Assembly (NCBI RefSeq): GCF_023896955.1
Contig: NZ_JAMHIW010000028.1
Span: 1 to 33,719, forward strand
DNA length: 33,719 nucleotides
Source of the DNA: Micromonospora sp. RHAY321
GTDB lineage: Bacteria > Actinomycetota > Actinomycetes > Mycobacteriales > Micromonosporaceae
Direction of reading: 5' to 3'
Position numbers and translations under genes: made by a program. Below the pieces are notes generated by a model. It saw only the letters and a list, made by a program, of their open reading frames with translations. It was not told where the DNA came from and made no database searches. Below, piece after piece: positions 23,719 through 30,283 of the stretch (position 1 is the stretch's first letter; every line of letters begins with the position of its first letter).

Positions 23719-23775
23719 CGATCATGAGGTTGGCGGGCGGATCAGCGGCACATCCGCCCGCCAACTTCATGGTCG
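23719..23775 (+). terminator. Long intergenic palindrome between the tandem acyltransferases
   Basis: Arms of 24 nt (23719-23742 and 23752-23775) around a 9-nt loop match except at two positions, both G-U compatible in RNA. The core ATGAAGTTGGCGGGCGGAT-type arm resembles an intergenic palindrome I recall from Micromonospora genomes. It probably terminates copy 1, and may be a dispersed repeat. Confidence 0.65.
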
Positions 23776-23871
23776 CGGCTTGGCCGCGATCGGCGGTGCG
23801 GGTGACCAGAGCGGAAACGGCGGGTGTCCGGCCGGCTTGACCCGGCTGGCGCCCTCGCGCAAACTTCGCCG

Positions 23872-25047
23872 GTGCGTTCGCTTCGATACGACGAATTCCA
23901 GGCCATGCGTCGATTTCCCGCCCTGGACGGACTACGGGCGGTGGCCGCCATCATGGTGTTCGCCTTCCACTACGGTGGCCCGTCCTGGAAGTGGTTGACC
24001 GGCTGGATCGGCGTGCACCTGTTCTTCGTGCTCTCCGGCTTCCTCATCACGACGCTGCTGCTGCGTGAGGAGCACCGGTACGGCAGGGTCTCGCTGCGCG
24101 CGTTCTACCTGCGGCGGTTCTTCCGGATCATGCCTGTCTACCTGCTGGTGCTCTTCCTGACCTGGGGGCTGGCCCGGCTCAGCGGCAGCGCCGAGACGAT
24201 CGAACGCCTGATGAAGTACTACCTGCTGTTCATCAACGAACTCCTGCCGGGCACCGCGCCGTACCTGCACTCCTGGACCATCGGGATCGAGCAGAAGTTC
24301 TACCTGTTCTGGCCGGCCATCGCGTTCGTCCTGGTGACCGCCGCCTTCCGCCGCCGGCTGGCGGTCACCGCCGGCCTGATCGTGCTGTTCATCGCGATGA
24401 TCCCGCCGGACATCGCCTGGCTGAGCTGGCCGATCCACTACGTGGCGATCCTGCTCGGCTGCCTGACCGCGGTGGTCATGCACCACCGGCGAGGTTTCGC
24501 ACTGGTTCGGCCGCTGACGCACCCGGTGACGGCCACCGCGGTGATCGTGGTCTTCGTCGCGTTCCAGGTCGCCGTGCAGTACTGGCCGATCCGGTTCGGC
24601 CAGGAGGCACTGATCGGCACCTACGCCGCGGCGGCGGCCCTGCTGCTGCCGGCACTGCTCTCGCGCAGTGTGCTCGCCCGGGGGCTGGGGTTGCGGCCGC
24701 TGGTCTTCATCGGTGAGCGGTCGTACTCGATGTACCTCGTCCAGTCCATCGCGGCGCGGGTGGCGATCGGGCTGTTGCCGGCGATGGGGCGTCGCAGCAC
24801 CGCCGTGTTCCTCGGTGCCGTGGTCGTGGCGTTGGTCGTCGCGGACGTGCTCTACCGGTGGGTCGAGCTACCCATGATCGAGGTGGGCCGTCGACTGGCC
24901 GCCCGGGTGACCCGACGCGGTCCGCGCGACGGCGACAGTACCGGGCAGGCCGGCCCGACGGGTGACGCCGACGCCGTCCGCCCGGTCGAGCTGATCCCCC
25001 GCCCGCGCGAGGTGCTGGCGGACACCGTTCCGGCCGGCCGCGGCTGA
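23872..25047 (+). CDS. Membrane acyltransferase 3 family protein (OafA/YrhL-like), copy 2
   Basis: This is a 391-aa acyltransferase_3 membrane protein, colinear with copy 1 over almost its whole length. Shared stretches include RRFPALDGLRA, AFH(Y/F)GGPSW, LFFVLSGFLITTLLLREE, LHSWTI, MHH, and GERSYSxYLVQ. His33 in FAFHYGG is the likely catalytic base. The Pro-rich tail of copy 1 is absent; the C-terminus is a different hydrophilic tail of about 60 residues. GTG 23872 (VRSLRYDEFQAMRRFP) is the best start because it aligns with copy 1; an open frame extends to 23824 without a ribosome-binding site. The pair looks like a tandem duplication. Confidence 0.9.
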   Translation: MRSLRYDEFQAMRRFPALDGLRAVAAIMVFAFHYGGPSWKWLTGWIGVHLFFVLSGFLITTLLLREEHRYGRVSLRAFYLRRFFRIMPVYLLVLFLTWGLARLSGSAETIERLMKYYLLFINELLPGTAPYLHSWTIGIEQKFYLFWPAIAFVLVTAAFRRRLAVTAGLIVLFIAMIPPDIAWLSWPIHYVAILLGCLTAVVMHHRRGFALVRPLTHPVTATAVIVVFVAFQVAVQYWPIRFGQEALIGTYAAAAALLLPALLSRSVLARGLGLRPLVFIGERSYSMYLVQSIAARVAIGLLPAMGRRSTAVFLGAVVVALVVADVLYRWVELPMIEVGRRLAARVTRRGPRDGDSTGQAGPTGDADAVRPVELIPRPREVLADTVPAGRG

Positions 25048-25095
25048 CCTCCCAGGGCCGACGCGGCCGGCATGATCGGCGTCACAGCGGCCGGT

Positions 25096-25123
25096 TGTCA
25101 CGGCACACCCCGCCCCACCCGTC
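25096..25123 (+). promoter_or_regulatory. ECF41-type promoter of the CMD-sigma operon
   Basis: TGTCACG at 25096-25102, a 17-bp spacer and CGTC at 25120-25123 fit the known ECF41 promoter pattern (TGTCACA, about 16-17 bp, CGTC). It lies 32 bp before the CMD-family start, whose operon encodes an ECF41-type sigma factor, so it is probably autoregulatory. Confidence 0.65.
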
Positions 25124-25155
25124 ATGACGGTGTCGGACCGATCAGGGAGGTAGTC

Positions 25156-25596
25156 GTGCAACGGATGAACCCGGCCGAGGTGGTACCTCAGGCGTACAAG
25201 GCCGTCATGGGCATGGAGTCGTACGTCCAGACCAACGTCGACCACACCGTGCTGGAGCTGGTCAAGCTGCGGGCGTCGATCCTGAACGGGTGCGCGTTCT
25301 GCGTGGACATGCACAGCCGGGACGCGCTCGCCAGCGGCGAGTCGAGCCGGAGGTTGTTCGCGGTCGCCGCCTGGCGGGAGGCACCGTTCTTCGACGAGCG
25401 GGAGCGCGCCGCGCTGGCGCTCACCGACGCGGTCACCCGGCTCGGCGAGCACGGCGTGCCGGACGAGGTGTGGGACACCGCCGCGAAGGTCTGGTCGGAG
25501 AAGGAACTGGCCGACCTGGTCGTCGCGATCGCCACAATCAACGTGTGGAATCGGATCGCGGTGACGATGCGGCTGGAGCCTCCGGCGCAGGTGTGA
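25156..25596 (+). CDS. Carboxymuconolactone decarboxylase/AhpD-like family protein
   Basis: This is a 146-aa all-helical AhpD-like protein. The family core E-x11-C-x-x-C-x3-H is intact: Glu34, Cys46, Cys49, His53 (SILNGCAFCVDMHSRDA). This suggests a peroxidase or redox-active disulfide function rather than true decarboxylation. I chose GTG 25156 because AGGGAGG lies 5 nt upstream. Its end overlaps the start of the sigma factor gene by 4 nt (GTGA). CMD-family proteins are the standard genomic partner of ECF41 sigma factors, and this one is preceded by an ECF41-like promoter. Confidence 0.92.
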   Translation: MQRMNPAEVVPQAYKAVMGMESYVQTNVDHTVLELVKLRASILNGCAFCVDMHSRDALASGESSRRLFAVAAWREAPFFDERERAALALTDAVTRLGEHGVPDEVWDTAAKVWSEKELADLVVAIATINVWNRIAVTMRLEPPAQV

Positions 25597-26468
25597 CGAC
25601 CGGGGCAGCAGAGGCGGCCGGTGCGCTCCAGGCGCACCGGCCGATGCTGCTTGGGCTCGCCTATCGCCTGCTCGGCAGCCGGGACGACGCCGAGGACGTG
25701 CTCCAGGAGGCGTACCTGCGCTGGCTGGGCGTAGACCGGTCGGCGGTGGACGAGCCGCGCCGCTACCTGTCCCGGGTGGTGACCCGGCTGGCCCTGGACC
25801 GGCTGCGGTCGCGGCAGGCCACCCGTGAGACGTACGTGGGTACGTGGCTGCCCGAGCCGGTGCCCACCGCGCCCTCCCCGTTCGGGCCGTTGGACCGCGC
25901 GGAGCTGCGCGACTCGCTGTCCACCGCGCTGCTGCACGTGCTGGAGCGGCTCACACCGCCGGAGCGCGCGGTGTACGTCCTGCACACCGCCTTCGAACTG
26001 CCCTACGCCGAGATCGGGGAGATCCTGGATCGGACTCCCGAGGACTGCCGGCAACTGCACCACCGGGCGACCGCGCGGGTACGCCAGGAGCAGCGGCGGT
26101 TCACCGCCAGCCGCTCCGAGCGGGAACGGCTGCTGGACGCGTTCCTGGCCGCCGCCCGGGAGGGTGACCTGGCGACGCTCACCGGCCTGGTCGCCGCGGA
26201 CGCCACCGCCTGGAGCGACGGGGGTGGCCGTGTGTCGGCCGCCCGCAAGCCGATCAGCGGAGCGGATCGGATCGCCCGGTTCTTCGCCGGCGTCTACGGT
26301 CGACGCCACCGCTGGGCCATCCAACGGCTGGAGCTGAACGGGGAACCCGCCGCGCTGATGACCCGTGAGGACGGCAACCGGTACACGATGAGCGTCACGG
26401 CGGCAGACGGCCGGATCACCGGGATCTACGTGGTCGGCAATCCGGAGAAGCTGCCGCCGGTCGACTGA
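25593..26468 (+). CDS. ECF41-type RNA polymerase sigma factor with SnoaL-like C-terminal domain
   Basis: This 291-aa sigma factor is the ECF41 (SigJ-like) type. Region 2 is at about 14-80 (DDAEDVLQEAYLRWL). Region 4 is at about 105-165 (LTPPERAVYVLHTAFELPYAEIGEIL). The linker carries the ECF41 hallmark WLPEP at 85-89. The C-terminal SnoaL-like extension (about 175-291) contains the two other conserved motifs, DGGGR at 209-213 and NPEKL at 283-287. In this group the extension replaces an anti-sigma factor and controls activity. GTG 25593 is translationally coupled to the CMD gene. The likely target is the TGTCACG/CGTC promoter at 25096-25123, in front of its own operon. Confidence 0.93.
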   Translation: MTTGAAEAAGALQAHRPMLLGLAYRLLGSRDDAEDVLQEAYLRWLGVDRSAVDEPRRYLSRVVTRLALDRLRSRQATRETYVGTWLPEPVPTAPSPFGPLDRAELRDSLSTALLHVLERLTPPERAVYVLHTAFELPYAEIGEILDRTPEDCRQLHHRATARVRQEQRRFTASRSERERLLDAFLAAAREGDLATLTGLVAADATAWSDGGGRVSAARKPISGADRIARFFAGVYGRRHRWAIQRLELNGEPAALMTREDGNRYTMSVTAADGRITGIYVVGNPEKLPPVD

Positions 26469-26506
26469 AAACGGCGCGCCGTCCGGTCAGACCGGGCTGG
26501 GGCGTC

Positions 26507-26932
26507 TCAGCCGAGGTCGGGGAACCAGAGCGCGATCTCGCGCTTGGCGCTGTCCGGAGAGTCGGAGGCGTGCACCAGGTTCTCCCGGTTGGACAGCGAC
26601 AGGTCGCCCCGGATCGTGCCGGCGACGGCCCTGCGCCCGTCGGTCGCGCCGACCAGCCCGCGGACCACGTCGATGACCTGGTCGCCGGAGAGCACCAGGG
26701 CGACCAGCGGGCCGCCGGTCATGAAGTCCTTCAGCGGCGGGTAGAACGGCTTGTCGACGTGCTCGGAGTAGTGCTCGTCGGCGAGCGCGGCGTCCATCGT
26801 CCGGTACACCATCGCGTCGATCCGCAGCCCCTTGCGCTCGAAGCGGGAGAGGACCTCGCCGACCAGGCCGCGGCGGACCGCGTCGGGCTTGATCAGAACG
26901 AGGCTGCGCTCATCCGGGCTGTTGCTGGACAC
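26507..26932 (-). CDS. ndk: Nucleoside diphosphate kinase
   Basis: This 141-aa protein matches the family's usual size of about 136-150 aa. It moves the gamma-phosphate of ATP to NDPs through a phosphohistidine; that residue is His121 in NLVHASDS. Conserved blocks are SLVLIKPDAVRRGLVGEV and AGTIRGDLSLS. I chose GTG 26932 because AGGAGGA lies 7 nt upstream. The frame is open far beyond, but the extra sequence is not family-like. A possible -10 (TAGGCT) is at 26984-26979. It is convergent with the ECF41 gene and divergent from the VOC fusion gene. Confidence 0.96.
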   Translation of the reverse strand: MSSNSPDERSLVLIKPDAVRRGLVGEVLSRFERKGLRIDAMVYRTMDAALADEHYSEHVDKPFYPPLKDFMTGGPLVALVLSGDQVIDVVRGLVGATDGRRAVAGTIRGDLSLSNRENLVHASDSPDSAKREIALWFPDLG

Positions 26933-27020
26933 GCTGGGTTCCTCCTGTACACGCTGAACGCTCGGGGTCGGTACGGTCAGCCTAGCGACCCGGTCCCGGC
27001 GCCGGCGCGGCGGCCGGTCT

Positions 27021-27049
27021 TTCCCCCGGTGGCCGATCCGGCCTAGCCT
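27021..27049 (+). promoter_or_regulatory. Possible promoter of the membrane-VOC gene
   Basis: TTCCCC (27021-27026), a 17-bp spacer and TAGCCT (27044-27049) precede a GGGAGG ribosome-binding site and GTG 27075. The -35 match is weak (3 of 6). Confidence 0.3.
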
Positions 27050-27074
27050 GGCCCTGACCCCCGGGAGGTCCACT

Positions 27075-28499
27075 GTGGCGAATGGCGGGAACCGACCCAT
27101 CGCGCCGGTACGCAAGCTGATCGGCACGGTGCTGGGCACCGTGGCCACGTTCGTCGTCCTCTTCGGGCTGGGCATGACCAGCTGGGCCATCGTGGCGCTC
27201 GGCGTCGCCCTGCTGGTGCTGGCGATCGCGCTGGCCACCGTGCGCGGCGGCGGGCGCACCTGGGTGGTCGGCGTCGGGCACGTGCACAGCGCCTCCGAAC
27301 CACCCACCCAGTACGCGTTCGGCCGCTGCGAGCTGCAACTGGTGATCGACGCGCCCGGCCTGCCGCCCCGATCCAAGAAGATCATCGAGCCGCGGGTGCC
27401 GGTCTCCAAGTGGCCGTCGCTGGGCCAGACCCTGCCGATCCGCGTCGCGCTGGACGACCAGCGCCACGTCAAGGTCCTCTGGGACGAGGTGCTGACCCAC
27501 GCCGAGACCGCCGCGGCCGTCGCTGACCTCCCGCCGGAGTTCGCCGACGCCGAACCTCTGGACGAGGTGCTGATCCAGCAGGACGCGCCGCCGTGGGCCG
27601 ATCGCGCGCCGGACGACGACTTCCGGGACGACTTCCGCGATCCGCGCGCCGGCGAGGTGTTCCGCGACCCGCTCGACCCCAACCCGCTGCGCGACGACCT
27701 CGGTGTCCCACCCGAGGAGCGCGAGCCGGTGGTGGTGCACCAGAGCCCGGGTGGCCCGGTGGTGCTGGAGGGCGTCCTGGTCGAGCAGCAGGCCGGCGGC
27801 GGGCTGCCCCGGCGCGCCACTCCCGCGCCGCGTCCGCCCGCCGAGGAGCATTTCGACGAGCCCGACGCCGACCGCTTCGACCAGCCGGCGGACGACCGGC
27901 CCGCCCCGGCGGCGGAGGGGCCCTTCGACCCACCGGCCCCGCACCGCTTCGAACAACCTCCCACGCAGCGGTCCGGTCCGTTCGCGACGGATCCGCTGGA
28001 CCCGCTCGACCTGCCGCTGGACGATCCCGCCACGCCGGGCGAGGCACGCGAGGCCGTCACCGCCGAGGAGCTGGACGAGGCGATCTTCGGGTACGACGAG
28101 GGCGCCGCCGCGGACCCGGCCGCCCCGATCAGCGGAGTGGGCCTCACCCTGCTGGTCACCGACCTGGCCCGGTCGCTCGGCTTCTACCGTGACGTGCTGG
28201 GCTTCACCGAGGTCGACCAGGGCGCCGGCAACGCCGTGCTCGCCTCCGGCACGACCCGGTTGGTGCTGCGGGAGGTGACCGGGGCGGCGCCGATCAGCCG
28301 CCGTCTCGTGCACGTCAACCTCGAGGTCGACGACATCGAGGCGGCGTACGGGCGGCTGCGCGAGTCGGGTGTCCGCTTCACGTACGCGCCGCGCGTGGTG
28401 AACCGGGGCACCCGGCTGGAGGTGTGGGCGGCGGCGTTCCGCGATCCGGACGGCCACGGCATTGCCCTCACCCAGTGGCGGGAACGCGCCGACGCCTGA
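27075..28499 (+). CDS. Two-helix membrane protein fused to a C-terminal VOC (glyoxalase-like) domain
   Basis: This is a 474-aa protein. Residues 15-56 form two membrane helices (LIGTVLGTVATFVVLFGLGM and SWAIVALGVALLVLAIALAT). Residues 60-155 are a soluble, beta-rich domain (YAFGRCELQLVIDAPGLPPR ... LPIRVALDDQRHVKVLWDEVL). A Pro/Asp/Glu-rich linker of about 190 residues follows. A VOC domain occupies about 355-470 (VGLTLLVTDLARSLGFYRDVLGF ... RDPDGHGIALTQW). The usual first metal-binding His (strand VGLTLLV) and the last metal-binding Glu (GHGIALTQ) are missing, although HVNLEV keeps one His. The domain may therefore bind a ligand rather than catalyse. GTG 27075 has GGGAGG upstream. It is convergent with the DUF4233 gene. 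Confidence 0.85.
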   Translation: MANGGNRPIAPVRKLIGTVLGTVATFVVLFGLGMTSWAIVALGVALLVLAIALATVRGGGRTWVVGVGHVHSASEPPTQYAFGRCELQLVIDAPGLPPRSKKIIEPRVPVSKWPSLGQTLPIRVALDDQRHVKVLWDEVLTHAETAAAVADLPPEFADAEPLDEVLIQQDAPPWADRAPDDDFRDDFRDPRAGEVFRDPLDPNPLRDDLGVPPEEREPVVVHQSPGGPVVLEGVLVEQQAGGGLPRRATPAPRPPAEEHFDEPDADRFDQPADDRPAPAAEGPFDPPAPHRFEQPPTQRSGPFATDPLDPLDLPLDDPATPGEAREAVTAEELDEAIFGYDEGAAADPAAPISGVGLTLLVTDLARSLGFYRDVLGFTEVDQGAGNAVLASGTTRLVLREVTGAAPISRRLVHVNLEVDDIEAAYGRLRESGVRFTYAPRVVNRGTRLEVWAAAFRDPDGHGIALTQWRERADA

Positions 28500-28513
28500 C
28501 CCGGTCGGGCGTC
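28491..28513. terminator. Palindrome across convergent stop codons, bidirectional terminator
   Basis: GACGCCTGACC (28491-28501) and GGTCGGGCGTC (28503-28513) pair over 11 bp, with one G-U, around a single central C. The palindrome covers the stop codon of the VOC gene and reaches into that of the DUF4233 gene. No T run is present on either strand. Confidence 0.45.
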
Positions 28514-28952
28514 AGCCGAGGATGACCCGGCGGACGTGCAGCGCGTACGCCCAGACGAGGGCGAAGATGACGCCCAACGCGAACAGCGACCAGTGCAGCA
28601 GCCCGGCCAGCAGCAGCAGGCCCTGCAGGACGGTGCCGGCGTGCCAGGCCCAGGGGCGGCGCATCATGCCGGCGAGCAGGATGGCGACCACCGCCAGGGC
28701 CACCACGACACCGATCGCGGCGCCGCTCAGGTCGCCGCCGACCACGCGGATCGGCTGGATGGCCAGCAGCAGCACCAGCGCCTCCAGGCCGAGCGTCCCG
28801 GCACCCAGGCCGCGTACCGCCCGCTCCGGGTTGCGCAGCCCGGACCGCCGCGGCTGATCGGGAACAGACTCATCGGCCGCGGGTTGCTCGGCCGTCGGCG
28901 GGTCGGTGGGCGGAAACTCGGGGGCCTGTGGGTCCCGCTCCGGGCCGGTCAT
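28512..28952 (-). CDS. DUF4233 domain-containing membrane protein
   Basis: This is a 146-aa protein. A disordered acidic/Pro-rich N-terminus of about 45 residues is followed by RNPERAVRGLGAGTLGLEALVLLLAI and two to three further helices (AAIGVVVALAVVAILLAGMM, LLHWSLFALGVIFALVWAYALHV). The R-x-x-C/G-A-x-L-x-x-E-A-L-V-L segment typifies DUF4233. Its ATG overlaps the folC stop by 4 nt, and DUF4233 genes are known to follow folC in actinobacteria. The function is unknown. It is co-translated with folC and valS. Confidence 0.9.
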   Translation of the reverse strand: MTGPERDPQAPEFPPTDPPTAEQPAADESVPDQPRRSGLRNPERAVRGLGAGTLGLEALVLLLAIQPIRVVGGDLSGAAIGVVVALAVVAILLAGMMRRPWAWHAGTVLQGLLLLAGLLHWSLFALGVIFALVWAYALHVRRVILG

Positions 28953-30283
28953 CGCTTCAGCAGCCGACGCGCGTCGGCCACCGTCACCACCGACCCGGTG
29001 ACCAGGACCCCGACCCCGCTGAGTTCACCGGGGACGTCCTCCTCGGCCAGCGCCACCGCCACCTCGATCGCGTCCGGCATCTCCTCGGCCACCTCGACCC
29101 GCTCCTCGCCGAAGATCTCGGCGGCCAGCGCGGCGAGTTCCGCCGTCGGCATCGCCCGTGGCGAGGTGTTGCGGGTGACCACCACCAGGTCGACCACCGG
29201 CTCCAGCAGCTCCAGCAGGCTGGACGCGTCCTTGTCGGCGAGCACGCCGACGACCGCCACCAGCTTGCTGAACGCGAACTCCTCCTGCAACGCGGTGACG
29301 GTGGCGGCCATCCCGTGCGGGTTGTGCGCGCCGTCCAGCAGGACGGTCGGGGCGTTCCGGACCCGCTCCAGCCGACCCGGGGAGCTGGCCTCGGCGAAGC
29401 CCTCCCGGACCGCCTCGATATCCAGCTGCCGCGTGGTCCCGGCACCCAGGAACGCCTCCACCGCGGCGAGCGCCACCGCGGCGTTCTGCGCCTGGTGCGC
29501 GCCGTGCAGCGGGATGAACACGTCGTCGTAGATGCCGCCGAGCCCCTGGAGGGTGAGCACCTGGCCGCCGACCGCGATGGCCCGACTCAGCACGCCGAAC
29601 TCGGCGCCCTCCCGGGCGATGGTCGCGCCCACCTCGGCGCAGCGTTCCAGGAGGGGACGGGCCGCCTCCTCCTCCTGCGCCGCCGAGATCACGGTGGCAC
29701 CCGGGTGGATGATGCCGGCCTTGGCCAGCGCGATGTCCTGGAGCGTGTCACCGAGCCACTCGGTGTGGTCCAGGCCGATCGGGGTGATGACACAGACCCC
29801 GGCCTGGATGACGTTCGTGGCGTCCTCGGCACCGCCGAGACCCACCTCGACCACGGCGATGTCGACCGGAGCGTCGGCGAACGTCGCGAACGCCAGCGCC
29901 GTGGTCATGTCGAAGTACGTCAGCGGCTCGTCCGAGCCGGCGTCGACCAGTTCCGCCAGCGGCCGGATCTCCCGGTACACGGCGGCGAAGCGCTCCTCGC
30001 TGACCGGTTCGCCGTCCAGGCTGATCCGCTCCCGGATGGTCTCCAGGTGCGGGCTCGTGTACCGGCCGGTGTGCAGGCCGAACGCCCGGAGCAGCGAGTC
30101 GATCATTCGCGCGGTGGAGGTCTTGCCGTTGGTGCCGGTGAGGTGGATCGCCGGGTACGCCCGCTGCGGGCTGCCGAGCAGGTCCAGCAGCGACTCGATC
30201 CGGTCCAGCTCGAAGACCATACGGGTGAAGCCGCGGGCGGCCAGCTCGGCCTCGGCGGTGGCGAAATCGGTGGGGTCGGTCAC
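28949..30283 (-). CDS. folC: Folylpolyglutamate synthase/dihydrofolate synthase
   Basis: This 444-aa Mur-ligase-type enzyme adds glutamate to (dihydro)folate. The P-loop is visible at 49-56 (TGTNGKTS). Other Mur-ligase features are YTSPHLETIRERI, the central block VVEVGLGGAEDATN, GLDHTEWLG and DGAHNPHGM. GTG 30283 overlaps the valS stop (GTGA), and the end overlaps the DUF4233 start (ATGA), so valS-folC-DUF4233 is one coupled operon. The open frame extends into valS sequence on the 5' side, but that is only the shifted frame. Confidence 0.96.
   Translation of the reverse strand: MTDPTDFATAEAELAARGFTRMVFELDRIESLLDLLGSPQRAYPAIHLTGTNGKTSTARMIDSLLRAFGLHTGRYTSPHLETIRERISLDGEPVSEERFAAVYREIRPLAELVDAGSDEPLTYFDMTTALAFATFADAPVDIAVVEVGLGGAEDATNVIQAGVCVITPIGLDHTEWLGDTLQDIALAKAGIIHPGATVISAAQEEEAARPLLERCAEVGATIAREGAEFGVLSRAIAVGGQVLTLQGLGGIYDDVFIPLHGAHQAQNAAVALAAVEAFLGAGTTRQLDIEAVREGFAEASSPGRLERVRNAPTVLLDGAHNPHGMAATVTALQEEFAFSKLVAVVGVLADKDASSLLELLEPVVDLVVVTRNTSPRAMPTAELAALAAEIFGEERVEVAEEMPDAIEVAVALAEEDVPGELSGVGVLVTGSVVTVADARRLLKR

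Noticed and set aside
26469..26506. Possible terminator between the ECF41 gene and ndk
   Set aside because: ACGGCGCGCCGT is self-complementary and CCGGTC/ACCGG could pair, but the stems are short and the T run is only four bases, so the support is too weak to list.
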